From Pontibacter sp. HSC-14F20 (GTDB lineage Bacteria > Bacteroidota > Bacteroidia > Cytophagales > Hymenobacteraceae), in contig NZ_JAHZTC010000016.1 of the NCBI RefSeq assembly GCF_019599265.1, positions 1 to 64,000 of the forward strand: a stretch of DNA of 64,000 nucleotides. Direction: 5' to 3'. Position numbers and translations under genes: made by a program. The notes under the pieces were generated by a model, which worked only from the letters and a program-made list of their open reading frames with translations, was not told where the DNA came from and ran no database searches. This document shows, piece by piece, positions 16,526 through 24,196 of this stretch (the stretch's first letter is position 1; each line of letters opens with the position of its first letter).

Positions 16526-16593
16526 TCATCTCGACGGCATGGAGAGATCTGGGGTATTTCAAGAGTTCAGATTTCACACTTTGTTCGAAATGA
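16526..16593. repeat. REP-like palindromic unit next to the IS110 end
   Basis: TCATCTCGACGG-type sequence (16526-16551) and an inverted, similar arm ending TTCGAAATGA (16568-16593) match at about 17 of 26 positions across a 16-base spacer. From memory this resembles the dispersed GTCATTTCGA...AGAAATCT palindromes common in Bacteroidetes genomes. Some IS110 elements insert into or next to such repeats. Confidence 0.45.
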
Positions 16594-16631
16594 CAATGAT
16601 TACCAATACTAGGCAGGCAACACCAAACAAA

Positions 16632-16657
16632 AAAGCCCTCCGTTTCCGAAGGGCTTT
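16632..16657 (-). terminator. Terminator of the desaturase gene
   Basis: AAAGCCCT and AGGGCTTT arms close a 10-base loop, with a T run on the minus strand, 9 bases past the stop. Confidence 0.75.
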
Positions 16658-16665
16658 CTGTATGA

Positions 16666-17436
16666 TTAAGCGTTGGCTTTTACTCTGGGTGGTCTGGCTG
16701 CTTTTACTTTCACAGGCTTCAGCTTGATGATACTCAGCTTATCCAGTGTCCAGATTACAGGCCAGGTTGGGTCTACTTCCCACCACTTCACACCGAAGTT
16801 CACACGGTTAGGCAGTTTGTGGTGGTTGTTTTGGAACAATTCGCCGCCTGTCAGGAAATCAAAGAAAAGCGAGTTGCGTGATTTGTCGTTGTTGTCGAAA
16901 TTCTGGTAACCATACTTGTGTCCGCTCCAGTTTACGATAGCACCGTGCACCGGGCCCATCAGGAAGTGGATTGGCAAAAGCAGGAACATCCACCACTGCG
17001 TAGCGAAGGAGATGTAGAACATCACATAGAACACACCCCAGCCAATGCGTGAGAAATAGCTGTCGCCTAGTTTTTCGAGAGCTGACCAAAGCGGGTAGTC
17101 GCCATCGAAGCGGCGCTCCGGTTCCACGCGGTGGTTGAGCACGTCGTTGTAAATATTTTTGGTCTTCCACATCATCGAGAACGCATTGTTAGAGTAATGC
17201 GGCGAGTGTGGATCACGCTCCGTATCAGAGAAGGCGTGGTGCATGCGGTGCAAAATAGCATAGGCACGTGGCGATAGGAAAGAGGAACCCTGCGAAATGT
17301 ACGTCAGCAGGTAGAAAGCCTTTTCCCAGAAAGGATTCATGGTGAACATCTTGTGCGCTGCATAGCGATGCAGGAAAAACGTCTGCACGAACAGCGAAAG
17401 GTACCAGTGCACTACGAAGAAAATAAGTATGGCCAT
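16666..17436 (-). CDS. Acyl-CoA / fatty acid delta-9-type desaturase
   Basis: The protein has 256 residues and is membrane-bound. The histidine boxes that hold the di-iron centre are visible: HRYAAH (near residue 23), HRMHH (near 63) and NNHHKLP (near 205). Hydrophobic segments precede and follow them. Members introduce a cis double bond into acyl chains using O2 and an electron donor, keeping membranes fluid in the cold. The Lys/Pro/Arg-rich C-terminus (KPVKVKAARPPRVK) is unusual but short. The gene is alone, with a terminator behind it and low-complexity repeats upstream. Confidence 0.88.
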   Translation of the reverse strand: MAILIFFVVHWYLSLFVQTFFLHRYAAHKMFTMNPFWEKAFYLLTYISQGSSFLSPRAYAILHRMHHAFSDTERDPHSPHYSNNAFSMMWKTKNIYNDVLNHRVEPERRFDGDYPLWSALEKLGDSYFSRIGWGVFYVMFYISFATQWWMFLLLPIHFLMGPVHGAIVNWSGHKYGYQNFDNNDKSRNSLFFDFLTGGELFQNNHHKLPNRVNFGVKWWEVDPTWPVIWTLDKLSIIKLKPVKVKAARPPRVKANA

Positions 17437-17596
17437 TAAGCAATGAGTAGGTTGAAGTGATTATTACAGGTTCAGGTATAGCGGTACTAAAAGTAGGTAC
17501 TAAGCCTTCGCAAAATTACGATCTGTTTTTATAGAAATAATAAAAACAGGTATAAAAGTTCAGAAAGATGATGAATATCAATTTTTGCTAATAAAG

Positions 17597-17751
17597 AATG
17601 AGGAATGAATAGCGGATAAATAATGAATGATGAACAATGAGGAATAGTATCGTCCAATGAGCTGAGCACAACGATCAATGAATAAGGAATGCCTGAGGTA
17701 GGGAGCTAAACTAAGGTATAAGTTAGTCGAACTTAGTATTCATTACTCACT
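17597..17751. repeat. Low-complexity inverted-repeat locus C
   Basis: AATGAGGAATGAATA (17597-17611) faces TATTCATTACTCACT (17737-17751); 13 of 15 positions match on inversion. The interior carries more AATGA-type units. It occupies most of the 313-base gap between the desaturase and RluA genes, with no gene inside. The right arm touches the rluA stop codon. Confidence 0.45.
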
Positions 17752-18427
17752 ATTTGTTAAACGGCGCCCAGATAGTAGCAGCAGGGAGCGGGGCGGTAGC
17801 GGTAATCATGGTTTTGAGGGTAGGGTGCTCAAATTGCAGGCTGCGGGCGTGCAACGCGATGCTCTTGTCAGGCAAGGGCTTGCTGGCGCCATACCGGAGG
17901 TCTCCTACAATGGGGCAGTTCATGGAGGCCAGCTGTACCCGTATCTGGTGCGGACGACCGGTAACGGGCTTTACCTCCAGTAGATAATTTTTGTCATGTT
18001 GCCCGACTAAACGATAGCTCAGTTCGGAGCGTAGACCGCTTTTGTTTTCACGGGCATAGGCTTTGGTTACATTGCGACTGCTGTCCTTAATGAGCCAGTG
18101 CACGAGCGTCTGCTCAGGTATAGCAGGCCGGTTGAACACGATGGCCCAGTAGGTTTTTACAGTCTTTTTGCTTCGGAAGAGTTCGTTGAGGCGGGTAAGG
18201 GCCTTTGAGGTTTTGGCCAGCAACACCACACCACTCACCGGACGGTCGAGCCGATGCACCACGCCAATGTAGACATTGCCCGGCTTGTTATACTTTTCTT
18301 TGATGTGGGCTTTGGCCAGGTCGGCAAGACATTCATCGCCTGTTTCATCGCCATGCACCAGCAAGCCAGCCGGCTTGTTTACCACCAGCACATGATTATC
18401 CTCAAAAAGAACATCTAGAAAAGCCAT
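17750..18427 (-). CDS. RluA-family pseudouridine synthase
   Basis: The protein has 225 residues. The catalytic motif is VHRLDRPVSGVVLLAK with the nucleophilic Asp near residue 64, preceded by NKPAGLLVHGD and followed by PVTGRPHQIRVQLA. There is no S4 domain, and the protein is shorter than RluC/RluD, so it is closer to the RluA/TruC-like short forms. It isomerises uridine in rRNA or tRNA; the exact site cannot be told. It is flanked on both sides by low-complexity inverted-repeat loci. Confidence 0.92.
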   Translation of the reverse strand: MAFLDVLFEDNHVLVVNKPAGLLVHGDETGDECLADLAKAHIKEKYNKPGNVYIGVVHRLDRPVSGVVLLAKTSKALTRLNELFRSKKTVKTYWAIVFNRPAIPEQTLVHWLIKDSSRNVTKAYARENKSGLRSELSYRLVGQHDKNYLLEVKPVTGRPHQIRVQLASMNCPIVGDLRYGASKPLPDKSIALHARSLQFEHPTLKTMITATAPLPAATIWAPFNK

Positions 18428-18436
18428 TGTGTTTAA

Positions 18437-18561
18437 TTAGAAATTAAGAATTAGAAATTGTGGTTTTACGCCTCACCATTTTGCAAGGTGAAGCTTGTAT
18501 ACCTGCCTGATGGTATGAGCTTCTAATAATCACAATATCATTTCTAATTCTTAATTTCTAA
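18437..18561. repeat. Low-complexity inverted-repeat locus D (near-perfect arms)
   Basis: The arm at 18437-18458, made of TTAGAAA/TTAAGAA units, is an exact reverse complement of 18540-18561, a 22-base perfect inverted repeat with an 81-base interior. It lies between panB and the RluA gene. An RNA copy would form a long hairpin, but the arms are AT-rich without a T tract, so a plain terminator is unlikely. Confidence 0.65.
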
Positions 18562-18566
18562 ATGAT

Positions 18567-19385
18567 TTAATACGCTTCTTTCTCGTTCGGGAAATCTTTG
18601 CTCTTTATGTCTTTCACGTAGTTCTGCACAGCGTCGGTCATAATGGTATGCAGGTCGGCGTAGCGACGCAGGAAGCGGGGCTTGAATTCTTTGTTGATAC
18701 CCAGCATGTCGTGCACCACCAGCACCTGACCGTCTACGTGCGGGCCTGCGCCTATACCTATAATCGGGATCTCCAGCTTCTCGGCAACACGTTTGGCCAG
18801 TTCAGAAGGAATTTTCTCCAGTACGATCGAGAAGCAGCCTAGTTCCTGCAGCAGCAATGCGTCGTCAATTAGCTTTTGAGCCTCAGCGTCTTCTTTTGCC
18901 CGCACGGTATAGGTGCCAAATTTATAGATAGACTGCGGGGTCAGGCCCAGGTGTCCCATCACGGGTACGCCGGCGCTCAGGATGCGCACAATCGATTCCT
19001 TAATTTCAGCACCGCCTTCCAGCTTAATGCCATGCGCGCCTGACTCTTTCATAATGCGGATAGTAGAGCGCAGTGCTTCCGAAGAATTGCCCTGGTATGA
19101 GCCGAAAGGCAGGTCCACCACCACAAAGGCACGGTTCACGCCGCGAATCACCGAGGAGGCATGGTAGATCATTTGGTCCAGGGTGATGGGCAGCGTTGTC
19201 TCGTGGCCGGCCATTACGTTAGAGGCCGAGTCACCGACAAGCAGTACATCTACGCCGGCAGCGTCCAGAATGGTGGCCATGGAATAGTCGTAAGCCGTGA
19301 GCATGGAGATCTTCTCACCGCGCTCTTTCATATTCTGCAGCTGGTGCGTGGTAACTTTTTTTACGTCGCTTTTATGAACAGACAT
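18567..19385 (-). CDS. panB: 3-methyl-2-oxobutanoate hydroxymethyltransferase
   Basis: The protein has 272 residues from the ATG at 19385 ([13 protein letters not shown]). An upstream frame to 19445 adds residues that are not family-like. Motifs: [56 protein letters not shown] and [16 protein letters not shown]. PanB adds a hydroxymethyl group from methylene-THF to alpha-ketoisovalerate, the first committed step of pantothenate and CoA synthesis. Mg ligands (Asp in GDSAS, Asp in VVDLPF) are in place. No other pan genes are in the window. Confidence 0.95.
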   Translation of the reverse strand: MSVHKSDVKKVTTHQLQNMKERGEKISMLTAYDYSMATILDAAGVDVLLVGDSASNVMAGHETTLPITLDQMIYHASSVIRGVNRAFVVVDLPFGSYQGNSSEALRSTIRIMKESGAHGIKLEGGAEIKESIVRILSAGVPVMGHLGLTPQSIYKFGTYTVRAKEDAEAQKLIDDALLLQELGCFSIVLEKIPSELAKRVAEKLEIPIIGIGAGPHVDGQVLVVHDMLGINKEFKPRFLRRYADLHTIMTDAVQNYVKDIKSKDFPNEKEAY

Positions 19386-19432
19386 AGGATGCTGGTTTGA
19401 GTTTGATTCAAAATTATAAAAATCAAAGCAAA

Positions 19433-19463
19433 AACAGCCACCCAATTTGCTGGTGTGGCTGTT
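19433..19463 (-). terminator. Terminator-like hairpin after lptD
   Basis: AACAGCCAC (19433-19441) and GTGGCTGTT (19455-19463) form a 9-bp stem directly past the lptD stop on the minus strand. A short T run follows. Confidence 0.55.
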
Positions 19464-19469
19464 CGGGGT

Positions 19470-22172
19470 TTATCTGAAGTTCATACCTGATCTGTTTCTG
19501 GTCAGGCGTAAATCGCGCAGCAAAGCAGATCGGGCGTTGATAGTTACATTATAGCCGCGCATCTGGCCGAAAGGTCGCCAGCCGATGCTCATCTCCCAGC
19601 AGTGCAGGTCGCGGTAAATGTCGAGGCTAGCGTTGGAAATGTTCTGGTTCGTAAAGTCATACCCGGCCATGTAGCCAAACTTCCACTTTTCAGTAAGGTT
19701 AAGCGTGCCCTGCATGCCAATGTTCTGCGTAATCGTTCCCGGGTTCAATGGTGTGCCCCCGGTATAGAAGATCGTGTAGTCCAGGTTCAGCGTCCAGGGG
19801 ATGTTGAAATCTACATAGTCCGGCAGGAACTGGTCATTCGGGTTCAGCATACCGGGCAGGTTGGTCGGCGGTGGCGTGTTGGTTGACCGTGCTTCAGGGT
19901 TAAAGTTGGCCCGTACACTCAGGTTCGCATTAGTGAGTCTGGCAAGTTTAAAACCAGGAGACTCCAGCATAAAGCGGTCGATGCGGCGGTTGCCATCCGG
20001 ACTAAGCTGATAAGGATCAAGGGTAGACGTAAAGTTGACATCAAACACTTTGAACAGGCGTGTGTTCATGCTGATGTTAATATTAGAAAGGCGCAGCGAG
20101 TCGGCAGCCAGGTTGTAAGAAGCCCCTATGTTCAGGTTATCGATCAAACTCACCTTTTCAGATTTAGCCTCTGTAGAGTCGCTGCGCGAGCGCACTTTCA
20201 TCTCCACACGGTTGTTTATCTGCATGCTCAGGTTACTAGCCAGCCCTCCTGAAGGCACGTTGCCATTGAAGCGAGGCAGCGTCTGGAAGATCGGCTGGTT
20301 TGTCAGTGAGTCTATGGCTACCTGTGTGGTCTGCGTAAAGCCGTAGCGGCTCTCGTCACCGAAATTAGGGCGGTAGCCGTAGCTGATGCTCGGGATCATG
20401 GTATGGCGGATGGCCTCTACACGCTTGCTCTTCGGAAACTGCACGGTGCCGTACACAGTCGTGTTAAGAGAGGCGCCTGCCCCATACTCGTATACCCTGC
20501 CAAAGCTCGCTGTGTCGATGCGCACTGCCTGCTGCTCTTCGTCGTAGGTATAGGTCAGTTTGTTGTCGAACCAGGACTCGCGGTAGTTTACGTTCGGTGT
20601 CAGGTTGAAAAAGCGGAACACCTTGTAGTTACCCAGCCCGATGCTGAAGTTATGGTCGGCGCTCTTACGTCCGTTGCGCCACAGGCGATCCAGGTTGTTT
20701 AAATTAAGCGCAAAAGAGGTGTCGGTTTCTGTGCCATTGACTACAGGAATAGTACCCAGCCTGCGGGCCTGTACCTGGTTTGATACCTCATTACGAACCC
20801 GCACGTTGTAGCCGAACGTGAAGTTTTCGTACCATTTGCCTGTAGGCACTTCCTTCGAGAAGAGTTCATACAAGCTCGTCTGCGTCATGGCAAAGTTAAG
20901 GTCCGGCAGCGTGAAGCGCATAATGGTAGGCTGCGGTTTGCCGTCTTCTGTAAAACCACCGTTGTTCTGGCCCTGACTCAGCGTAGCAGTATAGCTAAAA
21001 GGGGAGTTCTGTATGTTCTTCTGGTAAGTGATGGTAGAGTTAAAGGTCGGGGCCAGGTATTCGTTCGGGCTGTTGTAGTTTACGCGGTTGTGCTGGCTGC
21101 TACCAGCACGCACGTTTGCCGAAAAGCGACCGCGACCCGGTTTCTGCACCGGACTATGCGACCAGTTAATGAAAGCCGTGCGCTGAGTAGGCGGCAGACC
21201 GGCCAGACTGTTCGTAGAGCGGTTCGGGTCAGCCACATCCGCTTCGTCATTTTTAAAGTAATCGTAGCTGATGTTTAGATTGCCACGGTACGAGTAGCGT
21301 TTGATGTACGTATTGTCTACAGTCACCTTATACCCGCCCAATGAATAGATGTCGCCGGTGATGCGGGTGCCAATGTAGTCATTGAGGGCCAGGTAGTATC
21401 CCCCGTTGCTCAGGTAAAAGCCCCGCGCACGCGATTCGCCGAAGGTCGGCACAATCACACCAGATGAGCGTTGATTCTTCGGTGTAGGGAAGAGGCCAAA
21501 CAGAAAGCCGAGCGGCGTAGGTATATCAGCGATCACGAGGTTGAACGGACCCGACATAATCTTGTCGTTAGGTATAGCTTTGATCTTGCCGGCACTGATG
21601 TAGAAGTGCGGGTGCTCCAGATTACAGGTGGTGTACTTGTTGTGCAGACCGAAAATTTCGTTCGCTTCATTTTTTTTCACCACCTCGGAATGTATATACC
21701 CTTCGCCTTGTTGCGTTACTACTTCAGAGATCCGGCCACGCCTGGTCTTGTAGTTATAGGCAATGCGCTTAGCAGCGTAACTTTCCGCGCCGTCCTTAAA
21801 TACCGGAGTACCAGTCTCCTGGCCCGCTGAGTCAGCGAGTGTCGTAGCCGTCAGGGTGTTGAGGTCGTAGTCGATCTGGATGTACGCCGCGGAAAGCTCC
21901 ATGGTACCGTAATCAATTTTGGCATCTCCGTACAGATGCACTACTTTGCGGTCTACTTCAAACAGAATGGAATCTCTGGCAGAGTAATTGATTGTGGTCT
22001 CGATGTCGCCCTGGGGTGCCGTGGTCACAAGCGAATCCTGAGGTGGAGAGATGTTGACAGTGTCTTTTGGTGTAGCAGTACCGGGCGCACGACGTAACCT
22101 TTGGCCCAGTACAGGCTGGGCAGAAAGTACGGCGAGCTGCACCAGCAGCAAAAAGATTAAAATGTAGCGCAA
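19470..22172 (-). CDS. lptD: LPS-assembly outer-membrane protein LptD (Bacteroidetes type)
   Basis: The protein has 900 residues. The N-terminal signal peptide (YILIFLLLVQLAVLSAQPVLGQ) is followed by an OstA-like periplasmic beta-jellyroll domain at ~60-200 (VHLYGDAKIDYGTMELSA). The C-terminal barrel has many alternating aromatic strands (GYYLALNDYIGTRITGDIYSLGG; MSIGWRPFGQMRGYNVTI). It ends in F-R near the membrane-anchoring strand. It inserts LPS in the outer leaflet with LptE. The start is a TTG with no nearby ATG. A TAACTTTG -7-like element lies at 22217-22210 on the minus strand. The amidase gene is divergent, 73 bases away. Confidence 0.9.
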   Translation of the reverse strand: MRYILIFLLLVQLAVLSAQPVLGQRLRRAPGTATPKDTVNISPPQDSLVTTAPQGDIETTINYSARDSILFEVDRKVVHLYGDAKIDYGTMELSAAYIQIDYDLNTLTATTLADSAGQETGTPVFKDGAESYAAKRIAYNYKTRRGRISEVVTQQGEGYIHSEVVKKNEANEIFGLHNKYTTCNLEHPHFYISAGKIKAIPNDKIMSGPFNLVIADIPTPLGFLFGLFPTPKNQRSSGVIVPTFGESRARGFYLSNGGYYLALNDYIGTRITGDIYSLGGYKVTVDNTYIKRYSYRGNLNISYDYFKNDEADVADPNRSTNSLAGLPPTQRTAFINWSHSPVQKPGRGRFSANVRAGSSQHNRVNYNSPNEYLAPTFNSTITYQKNIQNSPFSYTATLSQGQNNGGFTEDGKPQPTIMRFTLPDLNFAMTQTSLYELFSKEVPTGKWYENFTFGYNVRVRNEVSNQVQARRLGTIPVVNGTETDTSFALNLNNLDRLWRNGRKSADHNFSIGLGNYKVFRFFNLTPNVNYRESWFDNKLTYTYDEEQQAVRIDTASFGRVYEYGAGASLNTTVYGTVQFPKSKRVEAIRHTMIPSISYGYRPNFGDESRYGFTQTTQVAIDSLTNQPIFQTLPRFNGNVPSGGLASNLSMQINNRVEMKVRSRSDSTEAKSEKVSLIDNLNIGASYNLAADSLRLSNINISMNTRLFKVFDVNFTSTLDPYQLSPDGNRRIDRFMLESPGFKLARLTNANLSVRANFNPEARSTNTPPPTNLPGMLNPNDQFLPDYVDFNIPWTLNLDYTIFYTGGTPLNPGTITQNIGMQGTLNLTEKWKFGYMAGYDFTNQNISNASLDIYRDLHCWEMSIGWRPFGQMRGYNVTINARSALLRDLRLTRNRSGMNFR

Positions 22173-22245
22173 CTTCTTCAGACTTCCCTAAAGTTTTATT
22201 TATTTTGTACAAAGTTATTGTTTTAGCTTTTAACTAACGAGCGTT

Positions 22246-23028
22246 GTGAGAAATATTGTTACTATTTCAATTCTGGCCCTAAGTTTACTTCTACTCTCTT
22301 CCAGCAAGCTCGAATTCCGCGAGGCATACAAGCTGCGAACAGTGGTAATCGATGCGGGTCATGGCGGCAAAGACATAGGCTGTAACGGCAAAGTTTCGCA
22401 TGAGGCTGATGTAGCCCTAAAATTGGCCCTGCAGGTTGGCGGGTTAATTGAGAAGAACGTGCCCGACGTGAAAGTTGTTTACACCCGTAAGGACGACACG
22501 TTTGTAGAACTGATCGACCGGGCCGGAATTGCAAACAAAAACAACGCAGACCTGTTTATCTCCATTCACCTTAATGCCGGACCTCCTGCTGCTTACGGTA
22601 CTGAGACGTATACTATGGGGCTCCATACCTCCAATAACAACCTGGCCGTTGCCAAGCGCGAAAACGCTGTTATTCTACAGGAAGACGACTACAAAGAAAA
22701 ATACGGTGGTTTTGATCCGAACTCACCACAGAGCCACATCATGTTCGCGCTGCACCAAAGTGCCTACATCGAAAATAGTCTGCGCTTTGCCCAGAAAGTA
22801 GAAAATGAGTTTAAAACACGTGTCGGCCGCACGAGCCGCGGTGTGAAACAAGCGGGTTTTCTGGTGCTCTGGAAATCCTACATGCCAAGTGTGCTGATCG
22901 AAGCAGGTTTCCTTACAAACCCTGCCGAAGAAAAATTCCTTAACGATAAAACCGGTCAGACGTATATGGCATCAGGTATATATCGTGCCTTCAAGGAATA
23001 CAAGCAAGAGCTTGAAGCCATGAACTAA
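22246..23028 (+). CDS. N-acetylmuramoyl-L-alanine amidase (Amidase_3)
   Basis: The protein has 260 residues from a GTG start. A short signal peptide or anchor (TISILALSLLLLSSSK) precedes the zinc amidase domain. Motifs: VVIDAGHGGKDIG (His ligand), KVSHEADVALKLA (Glu ligand), DLFISIHLNAG (His ligand) and VLIEAGFLTNPAEEK (catalytic Glu). It cuts the bond between MurNAc and the stem peptide, usually in daughter-cell separation. A MlaD-like gene follows 22 bases later and also starts with GTG, so the two are probably co-transcribed. Confidence 0.92.
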   Translation: MRNIVTISILALSLLLLSSSKLEFREAYKLRTVVIDAGHGGKDIGCNGKVSHEADVALKLALQVGGLIEKNVPDVKVVYTRKDDTFVELIDRAGIANKNNADLFISIHLNAGPPAAYGTETYTMGLHTSNNNLAVAKRENAVILQEDDYKEKYGGFDPNSPQSHIMFALHQSAYIENSLRFAQKVENEFKTRVGRTSRGVKQAGFLVLWKSYMPSVLIEAGFLTNPAEEKFLNDKTGQTYMASGIYRAFKEYKQELEAMN

Positions 23029-23050
23029 TGCATAACGCAAACTCACCTAC

Positions 23051-24106
23051 GTGAAAATATCAAAGGAAATTAAGGTTGCCCTGCTAGGTATAGCAGCAAT
23101 TGTAATACTATATTTCGGGTATGACTTCCTGAAAGGATCCACAATCTTCTCCAAATCCAATACCTACTATGTCGTTTATGACAATGTGGATGGACTGACC
23201 ATTTCTAATCCCGTGTTTCTGAATGGTATACAGGTTGGCCATGTAAAGGAACTGCGCCTGCTCACGGATCGTGCTAACATGGTACGCGTGGACGTTGAAG
23301 TCCGCAAGGACCTGCAGATCGGGGACTCGACTATTGCCAGTCTGGGTAACGCCGACCTCTTGGGTAGCAAAGCCATTACGCTGTACCTGGGCAATAGCGG
23401 CAAACCTTACAATGGTGGCGAAGAACTGATCGCCTTCAAAGAAACCAGCATTACCGACATGCTTTCTTCCAAGTCGGTGCCGGTAATCGATAAGGTAGAC
23501 ACCACGCTGGCCCGCGTCAACCGCCTCCTCGACAGCGAGGCAAAAGGTAACCTGCAGCAGATACTGGCCAACTCGAATAAAACGACGGAGATGGTGAACG
23601 AGATTCTGCGGGAGAACCAGCGCAACATCAACCAGATCACAGGCAACCTGAGCGAACTGACTTTGGCCCTGAAGCAAACGCAGCGTAACATCGACCGCCT
23701 TACACTGAATATGGCGGAGATAACGGATACGCTGAAGCGCGTGGAGATAAACAAACTGGTACGCGACGCCAACTCAACTGTGAACGAACTGGGGAATACG
23801 ATTGCAAAGCTCAACTCCAACGAGGGCTCCCTGGGCCGTCTGATGAACGACGAGCAACTATATCAGAACATGAACCGCTCTACAGAAGCACTCAATCTGC
23901 TGCTGCGCGATATACAAGCCTATCCGAAACGCTATGTGCAGTTCTCCCTTATCGGTCGCAAAGACAGGTATAAAGTGGATGCCACGGGTCGCGTGATCAC
24001 GCTGGAGGAAGTAAAAGAGCTACAGGATGAGAACCCGGACAAGTTCTACCAACCGGCGCCTGACTCTGTGAAGGTAGTGCCTGTTGATACCACAAAAAGG
24101 CAATAG
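23051..24106 (+). CDS. MlaD/MCE-domain protein
   Basis: The protein has 351 residues from a GTG start. It has one N-terminal membrane anchor (VALLGIAAIVILYFGYDFL) and an MCE domain at ~35-120 (YYVVYDNVDGLTISNPVFLNGIQVG; GSKAITLYLG). After that comes a long helical region (~150-290) with many Asn, Gln and Leu (ENQRNINQITGNLSEL). The domain is the periplasmic lipid-binding part of MCE/Mla phospholipid transport. MlaE and MlaF are not beside it here. The partner is an amidase upstream, a pairing frequent in Cytophagales by my recollection. A terminator follows. Confidence 0.88.
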   Translation: MKISKEIKVALLGIAAIVILYFGYDFLKGSTIFSKSNTYYVVYDNVDGLTISNPVFLNGIQVGHVKELRLLTDRANMVRVDVEVRKDLQIGDSTIASLGNADLLGSKAITLYLGNSGKPYNGGEELIAFKETSITDMLSSKSVPVIDKVDTTLARVNRLLDSEAKGNLQQILANSNKTTEMVNEILRENQRNINQITGNLSELTLALKQTQRNIDRLTLNMAEITDTLKRVEINKLVRDANSTVNELGNTIAKLNSNEGSLGRLMNDEQLYQNMNRSTEALNLLLRDIQAYPKRYVQFSLIGRKDRYKVDATGRVITLEEVKELQDENPDKFYQPAPDSVKVVPVDTTKRQ

Positions 24107-24134
24107 TGCATCTTATAAAAATTGTATATTTGTG

Positions 24135-24157
24135 AAATCCGCCCTTAAAGCGGATTT
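24135..24157 (+). terminator. Terminator after the MlaD-like gene
   Basis: AAATCCGC and GCGGATTT arms, 7-base loop, then TTTC. It is 29 bases past the stop. A TATATTTG -7-like element (24125-24132) just before it would place its transcript start inside the hairpin, so that element is doubtful. Confidence 0.7.
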
Positions 24158-24196
24158 TTCATTGTAAGTAGTCCCCTTATTTATAATAACCCCTTC

